From: an uncultured Clostridium sp.
GTDB lineage: Bacteria > Bacillota > Clostridia > Lachnospirales > Lachnospiraceae
Direction: 5' to 3'
DNA length: 64,000 bases
Assembly: GCF_900547735.1 (NCBI RefSeq)
Contig: NZ_URHZ01000015.1
Span: 1 to 64,000 of the forward strand
Below are positions 1-8,661 of this stretch, one piece after another; the stretch's first letter is position 1; every line of letters starts with the position of its first letter. Made by a program: the position numbers and the translations under genes. The notes under the pieces are model-generated. The model made no database searches. It was not told the origin of the DNA and saw only the letters and a list, made by a program, of their open reading frames with translations.

Positions 1-170
1 ATATGGACAAAGCACGGATATGGACAAAGCACGGATATGGACAAAGCACGGATATGGACAAAGCACGGATATAAACAAAGCACGGATATAAACAAAGCAC
101 GGATATAAACAAAGCACGCATATAAGCGAAGCACGTATATAACCTAAGAAAAAATATAAGTAAGCAGTAT
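1..170. repeat. 17-bp tandem repeat array (minisatellite), decaying toward the sirtuin gene
   Basis: The unit atatggacaaagcacgg repeats head to tail from base 1. Units 1-4 (1-68) are identical. Units 5-7 (69-119) change tgg to taa. Unit 8 (120-136) drifts further, and two weakly recognisable units follow to about 170. The array probably continues upstream of the window. There are no spacers, so it is not a CRISPR. It lies directly before the sirtuin gene and occupies the place of its promoter. Confidence 0.9.
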
Positions 171-220
171 AAATTTACGAAATATATTTAAAATCCGGGA
201 TGGAAAGGGGAGGTTTCAGA

Positions 221-946
221 ATGGATGAGATTGCGGTATTAAAACAGTGGATTGAGGAGAGCGGCAATATTGTATTTTTCGGCGGGGCAGGAGTGTCGAC
301 GGAAAGCGGTATCCCTGATTTCAGAAGCACGGACGGACTTTATAACCAGCAGTATGACTATCCGCCTGAGACGATTATCAGCCATTCTTTCTACGTCAGG
401 AAACCGGAGGAATTTTACCGCTTTTATAAGAACAAAATGCTGTTCCCCGATGCGAAGCCGAACAGAGCCCACCTGGCTCTGGCAAAGCTGGAGCAGGAGG
501 GGAAAGTGAAAGCGGTGATAACCCAGAATATAGACGGGCTGCACCAGGCGGCGGGAAGCCGTGAGGTTCTTGAACTGCACGGTTCCGTCCACCGCAATTA
601 CTGCACACGGTGCGGAAGGTTCTACAGCCTTGACGATGTTGTAACGGCATCCGGCGTGCCGAAATGTGAGTGCGGCGGTATGATAAAACCCGATGTGGTC
701 CTTTATGAGGAAGGCCTGGACAACGATGTAATCCAGCGTTCCGTTGACTTTATCAGAAAGGCGGATGTTCTTATAATAGGCGGAACATCCCTCACCGTCT
801 ATCCCGCGGCCGGGCTGATTGATTATTACAGAGGCTCAAAGCTGGTCCTGATTAATAAATCCGTGACATCGAGGGACAGTCAGGCGGATCTCGTCATCTG
901 CGACAGCATCGGTAAGGTGCTGGGAGAAGCCGCCGGCCTGGACTGA
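221..946 (+). CDS. NAD-dependent protein deacylase, sirtuin (Sir2/CobB family)
   Basis: Removes acyl groups from lysines using NAD+ in the cytoplasm. Seen: the NAD-binding segment GAGVSTESGIPDFR (residues 22-35), TQNID (101-105), catalytic His120 in LHGS, and four zinc-ligand cysteines (128, 131, 149, 151; the second pair is CxC). The length of 241 residues fits a minimal bacterial sirtuin. An upstream in-frame ATG at 200 precedes the ribosome site AAAGGGGAGG (204-213), so the ATG at 221 is preferred. DUF951 follows closely and may be co-transcribed. Acyl preference (acetyl, succinyl or other) cannot be decided here. Confidence 0.95.
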   Translation: MDEIAVLKQWIEESGNIVFFGGAGVSTESGIPDFRSTDGLYNQQYDYPPETIISHSFYVRKPEEFYRFYKNKMLFPDAKPNRAHLALAKLEQEGKVKAVITQNIDGLHQAAGSREVLELHGSVHRNYCTRCGRFYSLDDVVTASGVPKCECGGMIKPDVVLYEEGLDNDVIQRSVDFIRKADVLIIGGTSLTVYPAAGLIDYYRGSKLVLINKSVTSRDSQADLVICDSIGKVLGEAAGLD

Positions 947-988
947 TGCGGTGAGATAGAGAAAGCAAGAATAAGGGGAGAGACATAG

Positions 989-1192
989 ATGGTATATGAG
1001 ATAGGCGATGTCGTCAAACTGAAAAAACCGCACCCCTGTGGCAGCCATGAGTGGGAAATTCTGCGCGTGGGGGCGGACTTCCGCCTGAAATGTACGGGAT
1101 GCGGCCATCAGGTCATGATGGCGAGGACCCTGGTGGAGAAAAGCACGAGGGGACTTAAAAAGAAGAACCCGGAGCAGGCCGGAATGCAGTAA
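989..1192 (+). CDS. DUF951 family protein (YyzM-like)
   Basis: A 67-residue protein with the DUF951 signature: GD.V..KKPHPCG near the N-terminus, then W.I.R.GADFRLKC and a CxxC pair (CTGC). The cysteines suggest a small metal-binding domain. The family is widespread in Firmicutes and usually sits near rpsF-ssb-rpsR, as it does here. Its function is unknown. A strong AAGGGGAG site lies before the ATG. The C-terminus is a basic Lys-rich tail. Confidence 0.92.
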   Translation: MVYEIGDVVKLKKPHPCGSHEWEILRVGADFRLKCTGCGHQVMMARTLVEKSTRGLKKKNPEQAGMQ

Positions 1193-1312
1193 AAACGCAG
1201 GTCCGGACAGTGTTATGACGCAATTCGGGGAAACGGCATATAACCGATTGCAAAAATGGCGGAATTTTAAGGAAATCATATGTAAAACCGTGAAAAAACA
1301 GGAAGAAAGTGC

Positions 1313-1341
1313 TTGCAAACACCTGGAAAATCTGGTATCAT
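1313..1341 (+). promoter_or_regulatory. Sigma-A promoter of rpsF-ssb-rpsR
   Basis: TTGCAA (1313-1318), a 17-bp spacer, then TATCAT (1336-1341), about 80 bases before rpsF. Confidence 0.7.
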
Positions 1342-1373
1342 AAATATTCGTGATATATTAACTAATATCCTTA

Positions 1374-1394
1374 CTCCCTGCTGGAGTCAGGGGG
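1374..1394 (+). promoter_or_regulatory. rpsF 5' leader hairpin, possible bS6:bS18 autoregulatory site
   Basis: CTCCCTG (1374-1380) pairs with CAGGGGG (1388-1394) around a 7-base loop in the leader of an operon that encodes both bS6 and bS18. Leaders of such operons are known to bind the S6:S18 pair, but I did not recognise the conserved CCG bulge, so the role is inferred from position only. Confidence 0.35.
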
Positions 1395-1422
1395 TCAGAG
1401 ACCACAAGGAGGTAAAAAGAGC

Positions 1423-1710
1423 ATGAACAAATATGAATTAGCAGTTGTTCTTAGCGCAAAACTCGAAGATGAAGAGAGAGCAGCAGCAATCGAAAAGGTG
1501 ACAGGTTACATTACACGTTTCGGCGGCACTGTTGCAGACATTGATGAATGGGGTAAGAAGAGGTTAGCTTACGAAATTCAGAAGATGAAAGAAGGATTTT
1601 ACTACTTCATCCATTTCGAGTCTGATTCCGTATGCCCGAACGAAGTTGAGGCACACATCCGTATTATGGAGCCGGTAATCAGATACTTATGCGTAAGACA
1701 GGATGCATAA
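1423..1710 (+). CDS. rpsF: 30S ribosomal protein bS6
   Basis: A 95-residue protein matching bS6 along its length, from MNKYELAVVLSAKLEDEE to the KRLAYEIQ.MKEGFYYFIHFE strand region and the C-terminal PVIRYL. bS6 pairs with bS18 in the platform of the small subunit. It is first in the operon rpsF-ssb-rpsR. An AAGGAGG site at 1405-1411 precedes the ATG. The leader carries a hairpin. Confidence 0.98.
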   Translation: MNKYELAVVLSAKLEDEERAAAIEKVTGYITRFGGTVADIDEWGKKRLAYEIQKMKEGFYYFIHFESDSVCPNEVEAHIRIMEPVIRYLCVRQDA

Positions 1711-1729
1711 ATAGAGAAAGAGTGATCGT

Positions 1730-2185
1730 ATGAATAAAGTTATTCTTATGGGCAGACTGACCAGAGACCCGGAAGTGAGATACTCCCAGGGCGAACGCGC
1801 TATGGCAATTGCCAGATATACACTGGCTGTTGACAGAAGAGGCCGCAGAAGCGGTGGAGACGACGGCGCACAGACAGCAGATTTTATTACATGTGTTGCA
1901 TTTGACAGAGCAGGAGAGTTTGCTGAGAAATATTTCCACCAGGGTACCAAAGTTGCGGTAACCGGAAGGATTCAGACTGGCAGCTACACTAACAGAGACG
2001 GTCAGAAAGTATATACTACAGAAGTAATCGTAGAGGATCAGGAATTCGCAGAGAGCAAGAATGCGGCAGGCGGAAGCGAAGGCGGTTATCGTCCGGCAGA
2101 ACGCCCGGCTCCATCCAGTGCAATCGGTGATGGTTTTATGAATATTCCTGACGGAGTAGAAGATGAAGGTCTTCCGTTTAACTAA
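1730..2185 (+). CDS. ssb: Single-stranded DNA-binding protein
   Basis: Binds single-stranded DNA during replication and repair. An N-terminal OB fold (about residues 1-110, with MNKVILMGRLTRDPEVRY) is followed by a Gly/Pro-rich linker and an acidic tip ending EDEGLPFN. This corresponds to the D-D-D-L-P-F tail that recruits partner proteins. It lies between rpsF and rpsR, the usual Firmicutes order. Confidence 0.97.
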   Translation: MNKVILMGRLTRDPEVRYSQGERAMAIARYTLAVDRRGRRSGGDDGAQTADFITCVAFDRAGEFAEKYFHQGTKVAVTGRIQTGSYTNRDGQKVYTTEVIVEDQEFAESKNAAGGSEGGYRPAERPAPSSAIGDGFMNIPDGVEDEGLPFN

Positions 2186-2258
2186 GAGACGGGAACCGGT
2201 CCCCTGTCGGTCGGACGAGGACTATATGGACATCTGATTTGTGAAGGAGGTAACTTAA

Positions 2259-2525
2259 GTGGCATTCAATAAAGGTGATAGAGCAGACGCTTCCAAGATG
2301 AGAAGAGGCGGCATGCGCAGAAGAAAAAAAGTTTGTGTATTCTGTGGAGAGAAAAACGGAGTAATCGATTATAAAGACGTTAACAAGTTAAAAAGATACG
2401 TATCTGAGAGAGGAAAAATCCTTCCGAGAAGAATCACAGGAAACTGTGCTAAACATCAGAGGGCTCTTACAGTAGCTATCAAGAGAGCAAGACACATCGC
2501 TCTTATGCCATACACATGTGACTAA
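2259..2525 (+). CDS. rpsR: 30S ribosomal protein bS18
   Basis: An 88-residue basic protein with the bS18 core (RRRKKVCVFC, YKDVNKLKRYVSERGKILPRRITG, then the CAKHQR..TVAIKRARHIALMPY end). Cysteines at CVFC and NCAKH suggest a zinc-type bS18. The start codon is GTG at 2259, fixed by GAAGGAGG at 2243-2250. It closes the rpsF operon before a long hairpin terminator. Confidence 0.98.
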   Translation: MAFNKGDRADASKMRRGGMRRRKKVCVFCGEKNGVIDYKDVNKLKRYVSERGKILPRRITGNCAKHQRALTVAIKRARHIALMPYTCD

Positions 2526-2606
2526 TTCTTATTGAATAAGGATGTCGGATGACGGTTCGTTTTCTGTTGGGAGAGCGGATTGAATAAAATATGGATATCA
2601 GTTATG

Positions 2607-2650
2607 AAGCTGTGAAAAAATGAGAGATCATTTTTTCACAGCTTTTGTGA
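2607..2650. terminator. Convergent hairpin terminator between rpsR and the opuC-like operon
   Basis: A perfect 17-bp stem (2607-2623 with 2628-2644) around the tetraloop GAGA, followed by a T-rich stretch. Both flanking operons end here, from opposite strands. Confidence 0.88.
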
Positions 2651-2666
2651 TTTTTATAACCATAGT

Positions 2667-4250
2667 TTAATGCACCAAACCGTGCCGAAGAAGGAATTCG
2701 TGGGCCACTTCTTTGGCATCTTTTCCATCAATATCCACCTGACTGTTCATAGCAGCCATTTCATTTTCACTGATCAGGCCATCCAGTTTTGACAAAATGG
2801 GACTAAGCTCGGGGTATTCAAAGAGAGTATCCTCTCTGGTGAAGTTGACGCAGTAGTAGGGCGGGAAAAAGCGTACATCATCCTCCAACATGGTCAGTCC
2901 CAGCTTGGAGAGTAACGCGTCCGTGGAAAATGCATCTACTACATCCACCTCTCCAGCTTCGATTGCCTTGTAACGTATACTGGAATCAAGGCCCTTCACA
3001 CTGCTAAAATCGGTGGAAAAGGTGCTCTTTAGGAGGCTCAGGCAGTCCGCCCGGTCGATAAACTCAACAGTGCAACCCAGAGTCAGCTTATTTGAGATTT
3101 TCATCAAATCACTCAAGGTGACAAGACCGTATTTCTTGGCAGTCTCCGGTGTGACGCTCATGACGTAGGTGTTATTAAAGCCAAGGGGATAAGAAGTCTC
3201 TATCTCGTGCTCATTGTGCATCAGAGTGGCGACAGTGTTGTAAACCTCCTCGGGATCGGTAGACAAAGGCTGGTTGAGCAGGGTGGACAGGGCCGTGCCG
3301 GTGTACTCCGTAAACATATCAAGTTCGCCGCTTTGCAAGGAGTTAAAGCAGAAGGAAGCGCTGCTGAGGCCAAACTTTTGCTGCACCTTTATGTCGGTGT
3401 TCTCCTCAATGAGTTCTGAATAGACGTAACCGAGTATTAAGGATTCGGTAAAGTTGGCACAACCTACGGTAATGGTCTTTTGCCCCCGCGCAGAGGCGGT
3501 CCGTATCAGGTTGGTGCCCAGAGGGGCCAGCACAATAGAGGCGCAGAGGACGGAGATGATCAATAGCTCACGACGGCGTTTGGTGACAGGCTCATTTTTA
3601 ATCTGGTCTGCGGAGGAGAAAAGCCCCTCTGAGGTGACAGCGTGCTCCAGCCGTCCCAGCAGAAAGTCTACAGCCAGCGCCAGCAGAGAGGCGGGGATTG
3701 CACCTAACAAAACAAGAGGGATGTTACTTGAGTTAAGGCCAAGGTTAATAAACCAGCCCAGACCCTCCGCTCCTGCAAAGGCAGCAATGGTCATGGTGCC
3801 TACCGCTGCCACGGCGGCAATACGTATACCGGACATAATATAGGGTGCAGCCATAGGCAGCTTTACCACAAACAACTGCTGCCAGTGTGAAAGACCCAGC
3901 CCCCGAGCCACTTCAAGAGTTGTGGGGGGGACGCCGGAAATGCCGGTAAAAGTATTTTTAATGATAGGCAGCAGGGCATAAACGATAACCATCAGAATGG
4001 CCGCCTTCTCCCCGATGCCCACAAGGGGAATGGAGAAAGCGAGCAGAGCAATACAGGGAATGGACTGCATGATATTGGCGATGCCGATTACAATGCCAGA
4101 GGCAGTTTTATTTCTGGTAATGGCTATGCCAACCGGCACGCCTGCCATAATAGCAATAAACACCGCGTTACTGGTCATGCTCAAGTGCCGCAAAAACTGT
4201 TCTAAAAGTTCTCCGCGGTTGTCAAAAAAGACTTGCACAAATGCGTTCAT
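2667..4250 (-). CDS. Fused permease and substrate-binding protein of an OpuC/EgtU-type ABC importer
   Basis: A 527-residue membrane protein. Residues 1 to about 210 form a BPD-type permease with several membrane helices. A further helix (about 230-247) tethers a C-terminal binding domain (about 258-527) of the OpuAC family, starting TITVGCANFTESLILG and containing YTGT, GFNNTY and FFPPYY. Such fusions import quaternary amines (betaine, carnitine, choline) or ergothioneine (EgtU of Streptococcus pneumoniae). The ligand cannot be settled from sequence reading. The start overlaps the ATPase stop by four bases (ATGA), so translation is coupled. Confidence 0.9.
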   Translation of the reverse strand: MNAFVQVFFDNRGELLEQFLRHLSMTSNAVFIAIMAGVPVGIAITRNKTASGIVIGIANIMQSIPCIALLAFSIPLVGIGEKAAILMVIVYALLPIIKNTFTGISGVPPTTLEVARGLGLSHWQQLFVVKLPMAAPYIMSGIRIAAVAAVGTMTIAAFAGAEGLGWFINLGLNSSNIPLVLLGAIPASLLALAVDFLLGRLEHAVTSEGLFSSADQIKNEPVTKRRRELLIISVLCASIVLAPLGTNLIRTASARGQKTITVGCANFTESLILGYVYSELIEENTDIKVQQKFGLSSASFCFNSLQSGELDMFTEYTGTALSTLLNQPLSTDPEEVYNTVATLMHNEHEIETSYPLGFNNTYVMSVTPETAKKYGLVTLSDLMKISNKLTLGCTVEFIDRADCLSLLKSTFSTDFSSVKGLDSSIRYKAIEAGEVDVVDAFSTDALLSKLGLTMLEDDVRFFPPYYCVNFTREDTLFEYPELSPILSKLDGLISENEMAAMNSQVDIDGKDAKEVAHEFLLRHGLVH

Positions 4251-5392
4251 ATGGTACCAATCCTTTCATGTTCTGATCCTTCGGGAACAAATTGTTTGCT
4301 CATGGTGGCAAGAAGACTGCTCTTGGTTAGATAGCCTAATACCATGCCAGAGTGGGAGACCACGGGCAGAATGCCGGAAACCTCATAGTCGATGGTGCTG
4401 ATCAGCTTTTTCAGTGAGGTGTCCTCCAATACGGAAATGTAATCATTAGAGATGTAGGCTTCTACCGGCTCGGTATAGGCTTTAGGTTTTAGGATATCCC
4501 GCATCCGTACCACACCCAACAGATAGCCCCTGCTATCAGTTACCAGCAAACTGTCAATGCTGTGGTGGCGCATAATCTGCACGGCCTGGACAACGGTGCG
4601 GCCCTTGGAAATGGTATAGGGACGCAGCAGCATGATGTCGGAGGCCTTCAGATATTCTGGGTTTGCCCAAAGACGGTTTTTGCCAATAAACCGCTCCACA
4701 TACTCGTTGGCGGGATGCTTGAGGATGTTTTCCGGGCAGTCGCACTGGGCCACCTGGCCATTTTCAATAATGCAAATGCGGTCCGCAAGCTTAATCGCCT
4801 CGTCCATGTCATGGGTCACTAAAACGATGGTTTTTTGAAACTGCTTTTGGAGACGGTGGATCTCGTCCTGCAGTTCGGCCCTTGTCATGGGATCAAGGGC
4901 CGAAAACGGCTCATCCATGAGTATGATTTGGGGATTGGCGGCGAAGGCTCTGGCTACACCTACCCGCTGTCGCTGTCCGCCCGATAGCTGACAGGGGTAC
5001 TGATTACGATAGGTATCAGGAGCCAAATTCACCAGAGTCATCATGGTATCAACCCTGCCGCCTATTTGGTCACGGGGTTCGCCGGCTATTTTAAGCGCCA
5101 GCGCGATATTATCCGCCACGGTCATGTGGGGGAATAACCCGCCCTCCTGAACCACGTAGCCAATCTGACGCGGCAATTCCTCACCGGGAATCTCCTTTGC
5201 ATTTACTTCATTAATAAGGATATCACCTTCGTCAATGGAATTTAGCCGATTAATGCTTTTAAGCAGAGTCGTTTTTCCGCAGCCGCTAGATCCGATGAGG
5301 ACAAAAAATTCACCTGTTTTGATAGTAAGGCTGATATTTTTCAAAACGCTCTTACCTTTGTATGATTTGTGTATACGCTTTAGTTCTATCAC
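4247..5392 (-). CDS. ABC transporter ATPase with tandem CBS domains (OpuCA/EgtV type)
   Basis: A 381-residue ATPase driving the downstream fused permease. Seen: Walker A GSSGCGKT, signature LSGGQRQR, Walker B IILMDEP, H-loop VTHD. Two CBS domains lie at about 253-310 and 315-375. In OpuA-like importers these sense ionic strength or nucleotides such as c-di-AMP. GdpP, a c-di-AMP phosphodiesterase, is encoded at 26.6 kb in this window. The start is GTG at 5392 behind AAGGAGG. Confidence 0.94.
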   Translation of the reverse strand: MIELKRIHKSYKGKSVLKNISLTIKTGEFFVLIGSSGCGKTTLLKSINRLNSIDEGDILINEVNAKEIPGEELPRQIGYVVQEGGLFPHMTVADNIALALKIAGEPRDQIGGRVDTMMTLVNLAPDTYRNQYPCQLSGGQRQRVGVARAFAANPQIILMDEPFSALDPMTRAELQDEIHRLQKQFQKTIVLVTHDMDEAIKLADRICIIENGQVAQCDCPENILKHPANEYVERFIGKNRLWANPEYLKASDIMLLRPYTISKGRTVVQAVQIMRHHSIDSLLVTDSRGYLLGVVRMRDILKPKAYTEPVEAYISNDYISVLEDTSLKKLISTIDYEVSGILPVVSHSGMVLGYLTKSSLLATMSKQFVPEGSEHERIGTI

Positions 5393-5787
5393 TTTTAGCG
5401 CCTCCTTCCTTAAGTTGCCCCTATACTAACGCATTTTCTATTTAAATTGTATTAGGGCTTTTCAAAAGAGCATTAAGGAAGCGTCAGTATCCGCGCACCT
5501 GAAAAATATGTCTCTTATGCCACACTTGACGCTCCACCACATCTGTGATACGATGAACAAAATATTCCAAGCCGCGAGACCCGTTCTTCCGGCGAGGATG
5601 ACGGCAATGATATATAATTTATAATTCAGATGTTGCACTGACACAAAGAAGATTCTGAGGTGAAAGAGGAGCAGACAGCGGTATTTTTGCACCCTTTTTC
5701 AGGGTGCTTTTTATATTATTGGGGAGTGTTCCTGTAATATAAAAAGCCCTCCGGATCGGAATTTTTCTTATACAGGAGAGGAGAAAA
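5393..5787. other. Intergenic region with an orphan TATAAT/terminator pair
   Basis: No protein-coding gene is supported here. It should contain the minus-strand promoter of the opuC-like operon on its left. On the plus strand a TATAAT (5613-5618) precedes a hairpin terminator (5689-5713), framing a possible short RNA of about 90 bases. The -35 match is weak. Confidence 0.4.
5689..5713 (+). terminator. Intrinsic terminator before the TM1266-family gene
   Basis: GCACCC (5689-5694), loop, GGGTGC (5702-5707), then TTTTTAT. No plus-strand gene ends before it, so it may end an unannotated RNA or act as an attenuator of the hyd operon. Confidence 0.7.
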
Positions 5788-6075
5788 ATGGATTCAAGAG
5801 TTGCCCTGATTGGGATAATGGTAGAAAAAGAGAGCTCGGTGGAGGCGCTTAATAAATTGCTCCACCAATACGGCAATTATATTGTGGGACGTATGGGAAT
5901 TCCCTATCATAAGAGGGAAATCAATATTATCAGTGTGGTGATTGACGCTCCGTCCGATGTGATCAGCGCCCTGTCGGGTAAGCTTGGAATGCTGCCAGGA
6001 GTGACTTCCAAAGCTGTTTATTCCAAGGTCACCAGGAACAGGGAGGAAGAGGAGAAATCGGATGGGAACGGCTGA
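5788..6075 (+). CDS. TM1266-family putative iron-only hydrogenase system regulator
   Basis: A 95-residue ACT-like small protein (VALIGIMVEKESSVEALNKLL...GRMGIP, then ISVVIDAPSDVISALSGKLG). The TM1266 family is almost always encoded beside HydE/F/G and is thought to regulate [FeFe]-hydrogenase maturation, though its mechanism is not known to me. Its end overlaps the hydE start by 14 bases, which ties the two translationally. GGAGAGGAG precedes the ATG. The last residues are charged and probably disordered. Confidence 0.9.
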   Translation: MDSRVALIGIMVEKESSVEALNKLLHQYGNYIVGRMGIPYHKREINIISVVIDAPSDVISALSGKLGMLPGVTSKAVYSKVTRNREEEEKSDGNG

Positions 6076-7117
6076 ACTGAAAACGCTGATCGACAGACTC
6101 CGGGAGTCGGGGATGCTGAGCCGGGAGGAGTGGATCAGACTGATTGACGGAAGGACGCCGGAACTGGCAGAGTATTTGTTTGAAAATGCCAGAGCCGTGC
6201 GAGAGAGGGAATACGGGAAGGACGTCTACATCCGGGGACTGATCGAATGCAGCAATTATTGCAGAAATGACTGCTATTATTGCGGAATCAGAAGGGGAAA
6301 CAGGAATGCGCAGCGTTACCGGCTGAGCGGGGAAGAAATTCTGTCCTGCTGTGAAAACGGATACCGGCTCGGGTTCCGGACGTTCGTACTGCAGGCGGGA
6401 GAGGATCCTGTGATGACCGACGACTGGGTGGAGACGGTAGTTAGCCGGATTAAAGAGAAATTTCCGGACTGTGCGGTGACCCTCTCGCTGGGAGAAAAAA
6501 GCACGTCCGCCTACCAGCGATTTTTCAATGCAGGAGCAGACCGCTACCTGCTCAGACATGAGACGGCCGACTCCGGCCACTACGGGATGCTCCATCCGGG
6601 GGAACTTACACTGGAACACAGAATCCAATGTTTGAGAGAACTGAAACGGATCGGTTACCAGACGGGCTGCGGTTTTATGGTCGGTTCCCCGGGGCAGACG
6701 GCGGAATATCTGGCGAAGGATATGGAGTTTATAAAGGAATTAGAGCCGCAGATGGTGGGAATCGGACCTTTTATCCCACAGCATGACACGCCGTTTAAAG
6801 ACGAAAAGGCAGGCTCATTTGAGATGACGTTATGGCTTTTAGGACTGCTCCGCCTGATGATGCCGCGGGTGCTGTTACCAGCCACAACGGCTCTCGGGAC
6901 AATCCATCCCCAGGGCAGAGAGATGGGAATTCTGGCCGGAGCCAATGTGGTGATGCCGAATCTTTCACCGCTTGACGTCAGGAAAAAATATCTGCTCTAT
7001 GACAATAAAATCTGTACGGGAGACGAAGCCGCCGAGAGCCTGAATTCTTTGAAAAAGAGCATGAAGGCGATTGGATACAGGGTTACGGTCAACCGTGGAG
7101 ACTATAAATCAAACTAA
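6062..7117 (+). CDS. hydE: [FeFe]-hydrogenase maturase HydE, radical SAM
   Basis: A radical-SAM enzyme acting in H-cluster assembly on the small organometallic precursor made by HydG. Seen: the CX3CX2C iron-sulfur motif CRNDCYYC at about residues 66-73, a BioB-like TIM barrel and the usual length of about 350 residues. It overlaps the TM1266 gene and is followed by hydG and hydF, giving the complete maturase set. The hydrogenase structural gene is not in this window. Confidence 0.95.
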   Translation: MGTAELKTLIDRLRESGMLSREEWIRLIDGRTPELAEYLFENARAVREREYGKDVYIRGLIECSNYCRNDCYYCGIRRGNRNAQRYRLSGEEILSCCENGYRLGFRTFVLQAGEDPVMTDDWVETVVSRIKEKFPDCAVTLSLGEKSTSAYQRFFNAGADRYLLRHETADSGHYGMLHPGELTLEHRIQCLRELKRIGYQTGCGFMVGSPGQTAEYLAKDMEFIKELEPQMVGIGPFIPQHDTPFKDEKAGSFEMTLWLLGLLRLMMPRVLLPATTALGTIHPQGREMGILAGANVVMPNLSPLDVRKKYLLYDNKICTGDEAAESLNSLKKSMKAIGYRVTVNRGDYKSN

Positions 7118-7218
7118 AGAGGAAGAGAAAGGCCGGCGCATCCGGCTCCTGCGGTAAAAGCAGGGCTGCCGACAGGCTGTCCGGTCCCGTTCCCTGACTC
7201 CAAAGAAAGGAAAAATGT

Positions 7219-8637
7219 ATGTACAATCCATCATCAAAGAAAGCGGAAGAGTTTATCAGTCATGAGGAAATCATGGAAACCCTGGCCTATGCCGAGGCCA
7301 ACAAGGATAATGAGGAGCTGGTAGACCGGATTATTGCGAAAGCGAGACTCAGAAAAGGCCTTGATCACAGGGAGGCATCAGTTCTTCTTGCCTGTCGGAT
7401 ACCGGAGAAGGTAGAGGAGGTATACGAGCTGGCGAGACAGATTAAACAGGATTTCTACGGAAACAGAATCGTCATGTTCGCCCCCCTTTATTTGTCCAAT
7501 TACTGTATCAACGGCTGTGTTTACTGTCCGTATCACCTGAAGAACAAGCACATTGCCAGGAAAAAACTGACCCAGGATGAGATACGCAGGGAAGTGATTG
7601 CGCTTCAGGATATGGGGCATAAGAGGCTGGCGCTGGAAACGGGTGAGGATCCGGTTAATAACCCGATTGAATATGTGCTGGAGAGCATCAGGACCATTTA
7701 CGGAATCAAGCATAAAAACGGTGAGATCCGCAGGGTGAATGTCAATATCGCCGCCACTACGGTGGAGAATTACAGGAAACTTAAGGATGCCGGAATCGGG
7801 ACTTATATCCTGTTTCAGGAGACCTATCACAGGGAGAGTTATGAGAAACTCCATCCGACAGGACCGAAACACGATTACTGCTATCACACGGAGGCCATGG
7901 ACAGGGCCATGGAGGGCGGAATCGACGACGTGGGCATTGGAGTGCTGTTCGGGCTGGAACTTTACCGGTATGAATTTGCAGGGCTTCTGATGCATGCGGA
8001 ACATCTGGAGGCGGCTCAGGGAGTCGGCCCTCATACAATCAGTGTGCCGAGAATCAAGAGGGCCGATGATATTGATCCGGCCCAGTTTGACAATGGAATT
8101 GACGACGATACATTTGAAAAGATTGTTGCCTGTATCAGGGTGGCTGTGCCCTACACCGGAATGATTATTTCCACCAGGGAGAGCAAAAGCTGCAGGGAGA
8201 GAGTGCTGAAACTCGGCGTTTCGCAGATCAGCGGCGGTTCCAGGACGAGCGTGGGAGGATATGCTGAGGAGGAGCCGGAGGAAGAAAATTCCGCCCAGTT
8301 TGACGTCAGTGATAACCGGACTCTGGATCAGGTAGTCCACTGGCTGATGGATCAGGGATTTATTCCCAGCTTTTGTACCGCCTGTTACCGCGAGGGCAGA
8401 ACCGGGGACCGGTTTATGAGCCTCTGCAAGAGCGGACAGATACAGAATTGCTGCCATCCCAATGCGCTGATGACGCTTAAAGAGTACCTGGAAGACTATG
8501 CGGCTCCGGATACGCGGGAAATAGGGGAGAAACTGATTCTTGAGGAGATAAAAAATATACCTAAGGAAAAAGTGCGTGAAATCGTCCTGAAAAATCTGGA
8601 TGAAATCGAACACGGTAAAAGAGATTTCCGTTTTTAA
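7219..8637 (+). CDS. hydG: [FeFe]-hydrogenase maturase HydG, tyrosine lyase
   Basis: Splits tyrosine to supply CO and cyanide bound to iron for the H-cluster. Seen: the radical-SAM motif CINGCVYC (CX3CX2C) in the N-terminal third. The HydG-specific second cluster site near the C-terminus (CTAC, then Cys after 22 residues at the CCHPN segment) separates it from ThiH. The 472-residue length is normal. A 101-base gap separates it from hydE. AAAGGAAAAATG-type spacing supports the ATG at 7219. Confidence 0.96.
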   Translation: MYNPSSKKAEEFISHEEIMETLAYAEANKDNEELVDRIIAKARLRKGLDHREASVLLACRIPEKVEEVYELARQIKQDFYGNRIVMFAPLYLSNYCINGCVYCPYHLKNKHIARKKLTQDEIRREVIALQDMGHKRLALETGEDPVNNPIEYVLESIRTIYGIKHKNGEIRRVNVNIAATTVENYRKLKDAGIGTYILFQETYHRESYEKLHPTGPKHDYCYHTEAMDRAMEGGIDDVGIGVLFGLELYRYEFAGLLMHAEHLEAAQGVGPHTISVPRIKRADDIDPAQFDNGIDDDTFEKIVACIRVAVPYTGMIISTRESKSCRERVLKLGVSQISGGSRTSVGGYAEEEPEEENSAQFDVSDNRTLDQVVHWLMDQGFIPSFCTACYREGRTGDRFMSLCKSGQIQNCCHPNALMTLKEYLEDYAAPDTREIGEKLILEEIKNIPKEKVREIVLKNLDEIEHGKRDFRF

Positions 8638-8661
8638 CGTCACAAGTCGGGAGGTGTGCGG

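Noticed and set aside
1..170. CRISPR array
   Set aside because: Units are directly adjacent with no spacers and no cas genes are present. It is a simple tandem repeat.
7378..8643. 421-codon open frame on the minus strand opposite hydG
   Set aside because: It is a shadow of hydG codon bias. There is no ribosome site and no recognisable domain, while hydG on the plus strand is complete.
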